A stretch of DNA of 64,000 bases, taken from Myxococcales bacterium. GTDB taxonomy: Bacteria > Myxococcota > Polyangia > Nannocystales > Nannocystaceae. Positions 14,605 to 26,376 of this stretch are shown here, piece after piece (position 1 is the first letter of the stretch; the number at the start of each line of letters is the position of its first letter). The position numbers were made by a program, and so were the translations under genes. The stretch is from positions 62,001 to 126,000 of the forward strand of contig JAEUJW010000014.1 of the NCBI GenBank assembly GCA_016793465.1, in the 5' to 3' direction. The notes under the pieces were generated by a model. That model saw nothing but the letters and a program-made list of their open reading frames with translations, did not search any database and had not been told where the DNA came from.

Positions 14605-15144
14605 ATGGACGCTGCCCGGCTGTTCCGCGAGCACGCGCAGTTCGTCGCCAACTTCGTCGTTCGACTGGGGGTGCGGCGCGAAGAGGTTGATGACATCGTG
14701 CAGGAGGTCTTCCTGGTCGCGCACCGACGCGGCGGCTTCATCCCGGGCGCAGCCCGGCCGACCACGTGGCTGGCGGAGATCGCCCTGCGGGTGACCTCTG
14801 CTGCCCGCCGCCGCCAGCGACGGTCCCGCGAGGACCCCGACGTGCAGGCCGTGAGCTACGCCCCGTCGCGCAGCCACGGCCCGGGCGAGCAGGCCGAGAC
14901 GGCCGAAGCCCTGCGCCGGGTCCAGCAGGCCCTCGACGCCCTCGACGAGGGCAAGCGCGCCGTGTTCGTCCTGTTCGAACTCGAAGGCGAGAGCTGCGAG
15001 GCCATCGCCGCCGTCCTCAACATCCCCGTCGGCACCGTCTACTCCCGCCTGCATAAGGCCCGCAAACTGTTCCAGGAGGCCCACGGCCGCCTCACCGCCA
15101 GCCGAAAGCTCCCCGCCAGCTCCCCCGACATGGTGACCCAATGA
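14605..15144 (+). CDS. ECF-type RNA polymerase sigma factor
   Basis: 179 residues from the ATG before DAARLFREH; an in-frame GTG at 14539 overlapping the upstream stop would add 22 residues. Region 2 is seen in VDDIVQEVFLVAHRR and region 4 as the helix-turn-helix ESCEAIAAVLNIPVGTVYSR. It should direct transcription of an envelope-stress or surface regulon. The stop overlaps the next start as ATGA, and that next gene encodes a single-pass membrane protein, as expected for an anti-sigma partner. Confidence 0.92.
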   Translation: MDAARLFREHAQFVANFVVRLGVRREEVDDIVQEVFLVAHRRGGFIPGAARPTTWLAEIALRVTSAARRRQRRSREDPDVQAVSYAPSRSHGPGEQAETAEALRRVQQALDALDEGKRAVFVLFELEGESCEAIAAVLNIPVGTVYSRLHKARKLFQEAHGRLTASRKLPASSPDMVTQ

Positions 15145-15917
15145 CCCACGACCCCGTCCGACTCCTCCACGACTCCGCCGCCGGCGCCGCCCTGCGACGC
15201 GACCTCGGAGCCGTCGCGCGCGTGGACATTCCTTATGACGTCAGCGCAGGCCTCGCCCGCTTCGAGACCAACCTGTCCAAAAGTGCAGGTGTGGCCCGGG
15301 CCGGCGGCGGCTCGGGCGGAGTGATCGCCGGGGCCCTGCTGCTGGCCGGCGGGCTCGCGGCCGCAATGCTGCTGTGGCCTGGCGCCGAGCGGCCGTCCGC
15401 GCCGGCCTCCGCGAGCGAACCGGTCGCCGTCGTCGCCCCGATCTCCGCGCCGTCCGGCGCCCCCGCGGTCGCCGACGTCCCCGCGCCCGAGACGGCCGTC
15501 GCCCTCGAACCGCCGCCCGCGGCCCCGGCCGTCGTCGTGCCCGAGGAGGCCGCCGAGTTCGTCGACGTCGACGAGGCCCCGACCGCCGCCAGGACCGGCA
15601 AGCGGGTCGTCCGCCCGCGTCCTCCCGCCACCACCGACAAGCAGCGCGCCCCGGCCGCGGACTACCTCCGCGAGGCCCGCAACCTGCAGACCGCCCGCAG
15701 CCTGCTCGGCCGCGACGCCGCCCGCGCGCTCGAGCTGGCCGAGGCCGGCCGCGCCGAGTTCAGCGGCGGCACCTTTAAGCAGGAGTGGGAGGGCGTGGCG
15801 ATCCTCGCGCTGTTCGAACTCGGCCGACCCGAGGCCCGCGCCCGCGGCGAGGCCTTCCTGCGCAGCTACCCCAGCGGCACCTACGCACCCCGCGTCCGCC
15901 AGGCGATGGGCGAGTGA
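15141..15917 (+). CDS. Single-pass membrane protein, probable anti-sigma partner
   Basis: 258 residues. A cytoplasmic N-terminal part of about 50 residues precedes one membrane helix (VIAGALLLAGGLAAAMLLW). A long Ala/Pro/Val-rich periplasmic linker follows, then a helical C-terminal region with TPR-like repeats (ARSLLGRDAARALELAEAGR). It overlaps the sigma gene by four bases, so it is translationally coupled. Proteins placed and built this way often act as anti-sigma factors, but no ZAS zinc motif is seen, so this is inference. Confidence 0.75.
   Translation: MTHDPVRLLHDSAAGAALRRDLGAVARVDIPYDVSAGLARFETNLSKSAGVARAGGGSGGVIAGALLLAGGLAAAMLLWPGAERPSAPASASEPVAVVAPISAPSGAPAVADVPAPETAVALEPPPAAPAVVVPEEAAEFVDVDEAPTAARTGKRVVRPRPPATTDKQRAPAADYLREARNLQTARSLLGRDAARALELAEAGRAEFSGGTFKQEWEGVAILALFELGRPEARARGEAFLRSYPSGTYAPRVRQAMGE
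15273..15288. repeat. Weak copy of the dispersed palindrome
   Basis: CTGTCCAAAAGTGCAG has two mismatches from the consensus, within the cytoplasmic part of the anti-sigma-like gene. It may be chance. Confidence 0.3.
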
Positions 15918-15993
15918 CGGCGGGCTAACTCACGCGTCTTTCCGCGCGCGCCGCCTGGCGAGCGAACACGCGCGGGATACTCTCAGGCCCGCC

Positions 15994-16710
15994 ATGCTCC
16001 ATGAGTACCCCGAGGGCCGCGTCAGTCGCCTCGCGGACAGCGATCGGCGCAGCTCGCCGAGGTCGCTCTGCATGCTGATTCCGCAGGTCGTGGATTTCGC
16101 TTCGTTCGTTCCTGCATGTGTCGAGGATGCGGTCGCCCACGCGAGGCTCGGCGAGCCGGTCGACGCGCCGAGCTTCCCGCGCAGCGAGGCCGCCGCGAAA
16201 GCGCCCTGTCTCTCGGGACAGACCGACGACCTCGTCGTGTGGCTGACCAGCTGTCGCGCGGTCCACCGCCGCCTGCGGCTGCGCCTCGACGAGCTCGACC
16301 TCGCGGACGATCCGCGGGTCCAGCCCGGGCTCGACATCCCCGTCGAGGAGCAGCGGCGCCTGCTCCACCAGCTGGCCCAGAGCGAGACGTTGACCCATTT
16401 CGAGCGACTCGGCCTGGCGCCGACCGCGGACCAGAAGGTCATCCGCCGGGCCTACCTCGCGACCTGCCGCCGGCTCCATCCGGACCGCTACTACGGCCGG
16501 CGCATCGGCGCCTTCGCCGACGTGCTGGGCGAGCTGTTTCACCACGCCCAGGCGGCCCGGGCGTACCTCTCGGACCGCCGGCGCTGCGCCCTCTACATGC
16601 GCGACCTGGCGGCGGCCGGGCACAGCGTCGACGACTACGCGATCCCGCTGGTGGTGCTGCGGGCCCCCTCCCGTTCGCTGCACGGCGCCGCGCGACCGGC
16701 GTCACGCTGA
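15994..16710 (+). CDS. DnaJ-like J-domain protein
   Basis: 238 residues. The J-domain lies near the C-terminus, at about residues 130-200, with the HPD motif in CRRLHPDRYYG and preceding FERLGL. J-domains stimulate the ATPase of Hsp70 proteins. The N-terminal 120 residues have no domain I know. The gene is directly followed by a dnaK-like gene, which is the likely partner. TACTCT at 15978-15983 may be the -10 box. The linker region carries a dispersed palindrome copy at 16206. Confidence 0.85.
   Translation: MLHEYPEGRVSRLADSDRRSSPRSLCMLIPQVVDFASFVPACVEDAVAHARLGEPVDAPSFPRSEAAAKAPCLSGQTDDLVVWLTSCRAVHRRLRLRLDELDLADDPRVQPGLDIPVEEQRRLLHQLAQSETLTHFERLGLAPTADQKVIRRAYLATCRRLHPDRYYGRRIGAFADVLGELFHHAQAARAYLSDRRRCALYMRDLAAAGHSVDDYAIPLVVLRAPSRSLHGAARPASR
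16206..16221. repeat. Dispersed palindrome, one mismatch
   Basis: CTGTCTCTCGGGACAG lies in the variable part of the J-domain gene, before the J-domain. Confidence 0.65.
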
Positions 16711-16753
16711 GACCGTGGCCCGGCGCGGCATAGTAGCGTAGGAAGTGGGCCGC

Positions 16754-18592
<1,839 letters not shown>

Positions 18593-18755
18593 CGACGCCG
18601 GGGCAGGGCAGGGCGCCGCGTGCGGCGCCTCTCCGATGTTTCGGTCGGCCGCCGAACGCCCGCCTGGGCCGTTCCACGCGGCTTTCACGGGTTGTGAGTT
18701 CGCTGCGCCCGTGGCGGTGCTGATCACGCCGGACGGCTGTGCCATAACCGCCGGC

Positions 18756-19421
18756 ATGTTCACCGGGCTCGTCCGCTCCGTCGGTCGTGTGGCGTCGATC
18801 GAGGCGAGCCCCGAGCAGCGCACGTTCGTGGTCGCGGCCGCGCTGTCGGAGGGCGACCGCACGCTCGGCGCCAGCGTCAGCGTGTCGGGCGTGTGCCTGA
18901 CCGTCACCGCCGCCACGCCCGAGTCGTTCACCGTGGTCGCGGCCTTCGAGACGCTCGCGGTCACCAGCCTCGGCGACCTGAAGGTCGGCGACCCCGTCAA
19001 CCTCGAGCCCGCCCTGCGCGTCGGCGACGCGCTCGGCGGCCACCTGGTGTCCGGCCACGTCGACGGCCTCGGGCGCCTGCGCAGCCGCGAGCCCCGCGGC
19101 GACGCCGTGCTCATGTGGTTCGACGCCCCGGCCGAGCTGCTGCCGTTCGTGGCGACCAAGGGCTCGATCTGCGTCGACGGGGTGAGCCTGACCATCAACG
19201 ACGTCGACGCCGGCGGGTTCGCCGTCGGCCTCATCCCCCACACCCTCGCGGTCACCACCCTCGGCGCGCGCAAGCCCGGGGACGCGGTCAACCTCGAGGT
19301 CGACCTCCTCGCCCGCTACGTCGCCCGCCTGCTCGCCACCACCACGCCCGCCGAGGCCGGCGTGACCCGCGAGCTGCTGGCGCGCAGCGGCTTCCTCCAC
19401 CCGTCACCCACGAAGGTTTGA
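18756..19421 (+). CDS. ribE: Riboflavin synthase alpha chain
   Basis: 221 residues. The start is the ATG of the conserved MFTGLVRSVG. The enzyme dismutates two molecules of 6,7-dimethyl-8-ribityllumazine to riboflavin. The two homologous barrels each carry the lumazine-binding pattern: VSGVCLTV and LVSGHVDG in the first, VDGVSLTIN in the second. It is followed five bases later by the ribB-like gene, so they form a riboflavin operon. I saw no FMN riboswitch in the 160 bases upstream. Confidence 0.94.
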   Translation: MFTGLVRSVGRVASIEASPEQRTFVVAAALSEGDRTLGASVSVSGVCLTVTAATPESFTVVAAFETLAVTSLGDLKVGDPVNLEPALRVGDALGGHLVSGHVDGLGRLRSREPRGDAVLMWFDAPAELLPFVATKGSICVDGVSLTINDVDAGGFAVGLIPHTLAVTTLGARKPGDAVNLEVDLLARYVARLLATTTPAEAGVTRELLARSGFLHPSPTKV

Positions 19422-19426
19422 CTGCC

Positions 19427-20585
<1,159 letters not shown>

Positions 20586-20593
<8 letters not shown>

Positions 20594-21863
20594 GGCGCCG
20601 CGCGGCCAGCGGGTGCTGCTCGTCGTGGGCGGCGGGATCGCGGCCTACAAGGCGCCCGAGCTGGTTCGCGCGCTGATCGCCGCCGGTTGCAGCGTGCAGG
20701 TGGTGATGACCGAGGCGGCCAGGGCGTTCGTCTCGGAGCTCGCGCTGGCGACGGTGTCGACCCGCGCGGTGCGCACGAGCCTGCTCGACCCCGCGGAGGA
20801 GGGCAGCGTCGGCCACATCGAGCTCGCCGACTGGCCCGACGTCGTGATCGTCGCGCCGGCCACCGCCAACCGCATCGCCCGCGCCGCCGCCGGCGTCGCC
20901 GACGACCTCGCCGGCTGCGTGCTGCTGGCCACCAGGGCGCCGGTCCTGTGGGCCCCGGCGATGAACACCAACATGTGGCACCACCCGGCGACGCAGCACA
21001 ACCTCGGCGTGCTGGCCGCCCGCGGCGCACACTTCGTCGGCCCCGACCGCGGCGCCCTGGCGTGCGGCTGGATCGGCGAGGGCCGTATGATCGACGCGCC
21101 GCACATCGTCGCCGCCGCGCGCGACCTGCTCGCGCGCGAGCTGCTGTGGAGGGGCCGTCGCGTGCTCGTCTCGGCCGGGCCGACGCGCACGTACATCGAC
21201 CCGGTGCGGTTCGTCTCCAACGCGTCGACCGGCGCGCAGGGCTTCCAGCTCGCCGCGGCCGCGGCCGAGTTCGGCGCCGAGGTCACGCTCGTCGCGGGCC
21301 CCGTGGGCCTCGCCACGCCGGCCCGCGTGCGCCGCGTCGACGTCGAGACCGCGACCGAGATGCACGCCGCGCTCGCGCGCGAGCTGGCGGCGGCGCCCGT
21401 CGACCTGGTGGCGATGGTCGCCGCCGTCGCCGACCTCGAGGTGACGACGGCGCCGAGCAAGCTCGACAAGGCCGCGCTGCTGCCGGCGATGGCGGGCCTG
21501 CAGTGGCGCCAGGGCATCGACATCCTCGCCGCCCTGACCCGGGCCCGCAGCGGCGCCACGCGCTTCCTCGGGTTCGCCGCGCAGACCGTCGACGACGCCG
21601 ACGAGGCGACGGTGACCGCCGAGCTGGTGCGCCTCGCCGAGGCCAAGATGAACGCCAAGGGCGTCGACGCGATCTTCGTCAACCGCGTCGGCGTGCCCGG
21701 CCTCGGCTTCGCCAGCACGACCAACGCCGGCTACCTGCTGACCCGCGGCCCCGCGCAGTCGGTCGCCGTGACTCCGTCGGGCCCGCCGGTGGACAAGGCC
21801 GTGCTCGCGCGCTGGCTGCTGACCGAGCTGGCGACGCGCCTGTGGCCGGAGTCCGCACGATGA
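20586..21863 (+). CDS. coaBC: Phosphopantothenoylcysteine decarboxylase/synthetase CoaBC
   Basis: 425 residues. The enzyme joins cysteine to 4'-phosphopantothenate and decarboxylates the product in coenzyme A synthesis. The CoaC part has the flavin-site GGGIAAYKAPEL, the catalytic histidine in GHIELADW, PAMNTNMW and the cysteine in ALACGWIGEGRM. The CoaB part starts near GPTRTYIDPVRFVSN. The first bases overlap the ribB-like gene and the stop overlaps the uracil-DNA glycosylase start as ATGA. Confidence 0.94.
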
Positions 21864-22810
21864 GCGATCCCCGCGAGCTCGCCCGCGGCTTTGCGGCGCA
21901 CCTGCGTCACCTCCGCGAGTATCGCGGCCTGCGCTACGTCGACGCCCGCGCGATGCCCCGGCGCGCCCCGGCGGCCGCGGACACCTATCCCGAAAAACAG
22001 GCCGAGATCGCAGCTGAACAACCGACCATCCCGCCGCCGCGGCGAGACGATCCCGCGATCCAGGACGAGATCAAGCAGCCGACGCAGACCTGGCCTTTGG
22101 AGCAGGTGGCAGATCCCCGGCGCGTCCCCGCGCCGGCAGCTCCGTCGTTGCCGATCGTGGCCGACGGCGCCGTCCGCGACCAGGCCAAGACCTGGACCGC
22201 CGCCGAGAAGCTCGAGTACCTGCGGCGCAAGAACCTCGGCAACTGCACGCGCTGCAAGCTGGCGCCGTCCCGCAAGCACATCGTGTTCGGCGTCGGCGAC
22301 CCCGAGGCCGACCTCATGTTCATCGGCGAAGCGCCCGGGTTTGACGAGGACCGCCTCGGCGAGCCGTTCGTCGGCATGGCCGGCAAGCGGCTGACCGAGT
22401 GGCTCGGCCGTCTGGGGCTGACGCGCGAGCAGGTCTACATCGCCAACGTGTTGAAGTGTCGGCCGCCGAACAACCGCGATCCGGAGCCGGACGAGGTCGA
22501 GAAGTGTTCGCCGTTCCTGAAGGCACAGATCCGTGCGATCCAACCGAAGGTGATCGTCGCGCTCGGCCGCTACGCCGGCATGTTGATGACCGGCGGCAAG
22601 CCGGACACGACGCTGCGGAGCATGCGCGGCCGCATGTGGCCGTATCGGGACGCGGCCGGCGGACTCGAAGCCGCGTTGTTCGTCACGTATCACCCCTCGT
22701 ACGTCATCCGGCAAGCACGCGAGCTCGCGCCGGGGCAGCGAAATCCGGCGGATGACACGGTCATGGCGGATCTCCAGCAGGCCATGAGCAAGTTGCGCGT
22801 CGGATCATGA
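21860..22810 (+). CDS. Family 4 uracil-DNA glycosylase
   Basis: 316 residues. This iron-sulfur enzyme removes uracil from DNA. The first 110 residues are a variable, charged extension. The cluster cysteines are C129, C132, C200 and C216, and the active-site motif is [17 protein letters not shown] (156-172). The second motif, HPSYVIR, is near the end. The start overlaps the coaBC stop by four bases (ATGA). Confidence 0.93.
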   Translation: MSDPRELARGFAAHLRHLREYRGLRYVDARAMPRRAPAAADTYPEKQAEIAAEQPTIPPPRRDDPAIQDEIKQPTQTWPLEQVADPRRVPAPAAPSLPIVADGAVRDQAKTWTAAEKLEYLRRKNLGNCTRCKLAPSRKHIVFGVGDPEADLMFIGEAPGFDEDRLGEPFVGMAGKRLTEWLGRLGLTREQVYIANVLKCRPPNNRDPEPDEVEKCSPFLKAQIRAIQPKVIVALGRYAGMLMTGGKPDTTLRSMRGRMWPYRDAAGGLEAALFVTYHPSYVIRQARELAPGQRNPADDTVMADLQQAMSKLRVGS

Positions 22811-22853
22811 AGACCGTACGAAAGCCTGCGCGAGTTGCGGGTCGGCAAAACAG

Positions 22854-22882
22854 TTGACCATGCAATGCGGCTTTCATAGAGT
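22854..22882 (+). promoter_or_regulatory. Sigma70-type promoter for the HU-like gene
   Basis: TTGACC at 22854-22859, a 17-base spacer, then TAGAGT at 22877-22882. This places transcription start shortly before the ATG at 22898. Confidence 0.5.
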
Positions 22883-22897
22883 TCGTGGTCCACGCCG

Positions 22898-23476
22898 ATG
22901 ACAAAGGCTGAACTGATCGAGAAGCTCGCACGGTCGCGAGACCTCCCGCCCGATGTCACCAAGAAGTGCATCGGACAGATCCTGGATCTCGCGTTCGAGG
23001 AGCTCGGCGCCTACTTCGTGCGGGCCAAGGTCACGCGCTCGCAGCAGCCGCGCTTCACCTTCCCGGGCTTCGGCACCTTCACCAAGAAGCGACGCAGCGC
23101 CCGCCAGGGCGTCAACCCGCGGACGCTCGAGCCGATGACGATCGACGCCGCGTTCACCATCGACTTTCGCCCGGGCACCGAGCTGAAGAACCAGCTCAAC
23201 CCGAAGACCGCCGCGCCGAGCAAGCAGAAGCGCACCGGTCAGCTCGAGCTGTCGGTCATCGTCCCGCCGGATCCGCCGGTGTTCGCTACGCACGACGACG
23301 AAGAGGACGACAGCGTGACGATCCAGCGGCGTCGCTTCACGCACCGCGAGGACATCGACGACGAGCTCGACGACGACGTGATCGAGGACGTCGGCGGCGC
23401 GCGCCACGAGCTTCCGCCTGCGCCGATGCAACGCGCCCGCGTCCGCGGCAGCGCCGTCTCGCACACCGGCTCGTGA
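22898..23476 (+). CDS. HU/IHF-family DNA-binding protein with acidic tail
   Basis: 192 residues, twice the usual length. Residues 1-105 are an HU-like fold: MTKAELIEKLARSRDL at the start, the FPGFGTFTKK strand, then the arm region with NPRTLEP. A Pro/Lys linker follows, then an acidic stretch (HDDEEDD and DIDDELDDDVIEDVGG) and a basic end. An acidic extension on HU is unusual and could mimic DNA or recruit partners. It likely compacts DNA or acts at specific loci. It ends before the hairpin at 23527. Confidence 0.87.
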   Translation: MTKAELIEKLARSRDLPPDVTKKCIGQILDLAFEELGAYFVRAKVTRSQQPRFTFPGFGTFTKKRRSARQGVNPRTLEPMTIDAAFTIDFRPGTELKNQLNPKTAAPSKQKRTGQLELSVIVPPDPPVFATHDDEEDDSVTIQRRRFTHREDIDDELDDDVIEDVGGARHELPPAPMQRARVRGSAVSHTGS

Positions 23477-23526
23477 GCGACGCGGCGACCGCGAAGTCGT
23501 CGCCGATCGCTGTTGTAAAATGCGAA

Positions 23527-23558
23527 AGACCCGGGCCGTCGACGACGGTCCCGGGTCT
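23527..23558. terminator. Bidirectional terminator hairpin
   Basis: AGACCCGGG and CCCGGGTCT form the outer stem, and CCGTC/GACGG the inner stem with a one-base bulge. It lies between the convergent HU-like gene and the lipoprotein gene. Confidence 0.7.
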
Positions 23559-23575
23559 CGGGCTCGGAGCCCGAC

Positions 23576-24088
23576 TCACTGCTGCGGCGCGGCGACCTTG
23601 CCGGTCGGCGGCTGCGGCTGCGGCTGCTTCGGGGCCGCCTTCAGGCCCTTGGGGCCGACCGAGGGCTTGCTCGGCTCGGCGGCGACGCCGATGTTGGTGC
23701 CGCCGGGCGTGGTGGGCTTGGCGTTCAGGGTGCCGTTGACGCTGGTGCCGGAGGTGGGCGCCGGGTCCTCGCGACCCTGGCGGGTGGGGGTGACGTCGTC
23801 GCGGCCCTGGCGGGTCGGAGCCGCAGGCGTGCTCGGCTCGGGCGTGGCGGCGGGCTCGCTCGGTTCGGCGGCCTTCGCGGGCTCGGCAGGGGCGGCAGGA
23901 GCGGCGGGCTCGGCGACCTTCTTCGCGGGCTTGCCGTGGTTGTCGACTTGACGGGCGGGCTTGCCTTTGCCCGACGGGCCCGGGTTCGCCGTGCTGCCGG
24001 AGCCCCACGACCGGGACGACGAGTAGGAGCAGGCCGTCGACAGGCTCAGACCGACGGCGACCAACAGGGCCAAACGAACGTTGCGCAT
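23576..24088 (-). CDS. Pro/Ala/Lys-rich lipoprotein, unknown
   Basis: 170 residues. The signal peptide MRNVRLALLVAVGLSLSTAC ends in a lipobox. The mature protein is low-complexity, with the near-repeat TRQGRDDVTPTRQGREDPAP and several KPA or EPA units. No folded domain is visible. It resembles the many spacer-like lipoproteins of this group and may bridge cell wall and membrane, but that is only a guess. The start chosen is the first that yields a signal peptide; the longer open frame has none. Confidence 0.6.
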   Translation of the reverse strand: MRNVRLALLVAVGLSLSTACSYSSSRSWGSGSTANPGPSGKGKPARQVDNHGKPAKKVAEPAAPAAPAEPAKAAEPSEPAATPEPSTPAAPTRQGRDDVTPTRQGREDPAPTSGTSVNGTLNAKPTTPGGTNIGVAAEPSKPSVGPKGLKAAPKQPQPQPPTGKVAAPQQ

Positions 24089-24424
24089 AAAACCTCGAGG
24101 GCTGACGGACGCGAGCCCCGCGCCCCTATTCACGCCCATGGTAGGCCGATGTGTCAAATTGCGCCGGTCGGGGACGTCGCTCGGCGCGCCTGAGCCCCGC
24201 GGATCTCGCCGGAATTTCGGCCACTTACGCGGGTGGTTCCGCTCGCCGAGGGGGCCGGGCTGCGACCGGCCCCCGGGCCTCCGACCGGCGGAACCCGGGC
24301 AAAGGGGCCCTGGGGCCGCCTCCACCGCTTAATTGCGGCGACGTCTGGACAAACCCATGGGGGCTCGCGCTAGCGTGGAGTCGGTTGGGGGCGCCGAACG
24401 GGCGCCGGGGAAGGTGGGGCCGCG
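24089..24424. other. Divergent intergenic region before tetR
   Basis: 336 bases between the divergent lipoprotein and TetR genes. A perfect minus-strand TTGACA occurs at 24157-24152, but its -10 is poor. An AT-richer patch (TTAATTGCGG, around 24328) lies about 95 bases before the tetR start. I see no clear operator palindrome and no gene. Confidence 0.5.
24152..24157 (-). promoter_or_regulatory. Candidate -35 element (TTGACA) for the lipoprotein
   Basis: Perfect TTGACA on the minus strand, 64 bases before the lipoprotein start. The best -10 at the right distance (GTGAAT or TGAATA) is weak. Confidence 0.3.
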
Positions 24425-25021
24425 ATGACACGCCAGAAAACCGATGAGGTCCGCAAGCAGCAGATCCGTGCTGCCGCCACGCGGTGCTTCGTTCGCCGCG
24501 GCTTCGCGGCGACACGTCTCCTGGACATCGCCCGCGAGGCGGGCCTTAGCAAGGGGGGCGTCTATTTCCATTACCGGGCCAAGGAAGCGTTGTTCCACGA
24601 CATCCTCGAGGCCCAGTTCGAGTCCCTGCAGGCCCGCTGGGGCGCCGACCAGGGCGCCGACCAGCCGGCCGACAAGGCCCTGCACGCCCTCGTCGCCGCG
24701 CACCTGCAAACCCTCGAGGGCAGCCCCGACGAGGCCCGGTTCTGCAACCTGATGCTGGCGATGTCCAGCCAGAACCCGGAGTTTCGCGAGAAGCTGGCGC
24801 CGATCCTCTCGGCCATGCGGAGCAAGTACGCCGAGCTGATCAAGCGCGGCGCGACCGAGGGTGTGTTCAAGGCCAGCGACGCGGACAGCGTCGCCGTCGG
24901 CATCGTCGCCCTCGTGTACGGGTTCGCGGCCCAGAGCGCCGCCGACGAGAAGGCCACGCTGCCGCTGCGCGCCGAGGTGGGCGCCGACCTCGCGGTGCGG
25001 CTCGCCCGCGGCCCGGCGTGA
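24425..25021 (+). CDS. TetR-family transcriptional regulator
   Basis: 198 residues. The N-terminal helix-turn-helix is typical: RKQQIRAAATRCFVRRGF, then ATRLLDIAREAGLSKGGVYFHY. The C-terminal helical part, which binds the ligand in this family, resembles TetR_C domains with a SQNPEFREKL segment. It lies alone and divergent from a lipoprotein gene. The target and ligand are not evident. Confidence 0.93.
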   Translation: MTRQKTDEVRKQQIRAAATRCFVRRGFAATRLLDIAREAGLSKGGVYFHYRAKEALFHDILEAQFESLQARWGADQGADQPADKALHALVAAHLQTLEGSPDEARFCNLMLAMSSQNPEFREKLAPILSAMRSKYAELIKRGATEGVFKASDADSVAVGIVALVYGFAAQSAADEKATLPLRAEVGADLAVRLARGPA

Positions 25022-25042
25022 CGCGGCGACGACGGCGACGGG

Positions 25043-26263
25043 TCACTCGTCGTCGTCGTCGTTCGGGGCGGCGAACCGCATGCCCGCGAGGCCGAGCCAG
25101 CCGGGATCGGCGCCCACGGGCTGACAGGTCGCGTAGTCGACGAGCTCGGCGCGGTAGCCGACCGGCAGCAGGCGGGCGAGCGTCGCCAGCGCCGCGGCGC
25201 CGCTCGGTCGTCCCAGCAGCTCGTCGTTGTCCTGGCAGCGGCGCGTGAGCTGCTCGGGGCGGCCGACCCGCAGCGAGTCGATGCACGCGAGGTCGCGGCT
25301 CGCCAGCGCCGACACGCCGTCGGCGTCGAGCGGCGGGCGCCCGTAGGCCGGGCCGGCGTGGCTGAGCTCGGCCGAGACCCACCACAGCACGCGCCTGTCC
25401 TCGAGGACATGTTCCATGGTCGCCAGGAAGCTGTCGATCGTCGCGTCGTCGTCGAGCGCGGCCGGGCCGCAGACGATCGCCAGCACCGGCGGGCAGGCGT
25501 CGCCGTAGAGGTGGCGCAGGCCGAGCGCGGCGAGCTCGAGGCTGGTGGCCTCGCGGTGGCGGATCTCCTCGCGGCGGACCCACGGGACCCGCTGCTCGAT
25601 CGCGCGGACCAGCGTGCTGTCCGATCGGACAGGTCCGAGCGGCGTGCCGTAGTGCTTGTCGGTCAGCGCGAACGGCAGGCGGCCCGGGTGGTGATCGGTG
25701 CCGAGGAGGACGACGACGTCGACGGCGCCGGGCTCGGGCAGACCGACGAGCGTCGCGTCGGCGAGGGCGGCCACGCGGCCGACCAGCGGCTGGTGCGGCA
25801 GCAGCACGCCGATCACCTCGGAGCCGGCGTGCACGCGGGCGGCGGGGTCGGGCAGGGCGGCGCTCAGCTCATGCTGCAGCGCGGCCGGGTCGGCGGGGTA
25901 GAGCACGCCGGCGTGCCGCGGCGCGCGCACGGGGTGGGCCATGAACTCGCGGTGGGCGGCGGCCCAGCGCTCGCGGAAGCGGTCGTCGTCGAGGTAGCCG
26001 GCGTCGCTGAGCTCGGCGATGAGGGCGATGATCTCCTCCTGGCTGACGCTCAGCAGCCCGCGCAGCAGCAGCGACTGGCGGACCTGGGCCGCGGTGCGCT
26101 GGCCGTCGAGCATGTCGAGCACGAGGTTGGCCTCCTCGGGCAGGGCCGCGGGCTCGGCGATGCCGAGGGGGTCGCGCAGCACGACCAACACTTCGTCGCC
26201 GCGGCGCAGCACGGCGCGGTCGACCTTGCGGAGCCTGGGTCTGTCCGGGAGCGGGGTCGCCAT
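25043..26263 (-). CDS. MEMO1-family protein with N-terminal winged-helix-like domain
   Basis: 406 residues. The C-terminal 280 residues belong to the MEMO/AmmeMemoRadiSam system protein B family: HAGVLYPADP, PHQPLVG, LGTDHHPG, and late SAELSHAGP supply the metal-site histidines. The N-terminal 105 residues form an extra domain with PqqD/winged-helix character (RTAAQVRQSLLLRGLLSVSQ). The C-terminus is acidic (NDDDDE). In other organisms MEMO proteins sit with AMMECR1 and a radical SAM protein; neither is here. Two palindrome copies lie inside the gene. Confidence 0.82.
   Translation of the reverse strand: MATPLPDRPRLRKVDRAVLRRGDEVLVVLRDPLGIAEPAALPEEANLVLDMLDGQRTAAQVRQSLLLRGLLSVSQEEIIALIAELSDAGYLDDDRFRERWAAAHREFMAHPVRAPRHAGVLYPADPAALQHELSAALPDPAARVHAGSEVIGVLLPHQPLVGRVAALADATLVGLPEPGAVDVVVLLGTDHHPGRLPFALTDKHYGTPLGPVRSDSTLVRAIEQRVPWVRREEIRHREATSLELAALGLRHLYGDACPPVLAIVCGPAALDDDATIDSFLATMEHVLEDRRVLWWVSAELSHAGPAYGRPPLDADGVSALASRDLACIDSLRVGRPEQLTRRCQDNDELLGRPSGAAALATLARLLPVGYRAELVDYATCQPVGADPGWLGLAGMRFAAPNDDDDE
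25395..25410. repeat. Dispersed palindrome, one mismatch
   Basis: CTGTCCTCGAGGACAT inside the MEMO1 gene; on the coding strand it encodes HVLEDR. Confidence 0.65.
25617..25632. repeat. Dispersed palindrome, perfect copy
   Basis: CTGTCCGATCGGACAG inside the MEMO1 gene; the coding strand reads PVRSDS, like the VPxDS peptides made by other copies. Confidence 0.8.
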
Positions 26264-26376
26264 GCGCGGGAGCGAGAGGCTACGGCGGTTCGTGCCGCGC
26301 GGCAATGGCCCGGCGTGGCGTCGCGCGCCCTCGCCGACGAGCTCGTCGATCGCGGAGCTCACGCCGCGTCGGGCCG

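Noticed and set aside
15925..16683. Minus-strand 252-residue frame
   Set aside because: It lies opposite the J-domain gene, whose HPD motif fixes the plus frame.
18593..18755. FMN riboswitch before ribE
   Set aside because: The gap is only about 160 bases and none of the conserved RFN-element segments can be seen.
25019..25075. Repetitive GTC/GAC sequence after tetR as a terminator
   Set aside because: The hairpin is weak and falls in the acidic tail codons of the MEMO1 gene.
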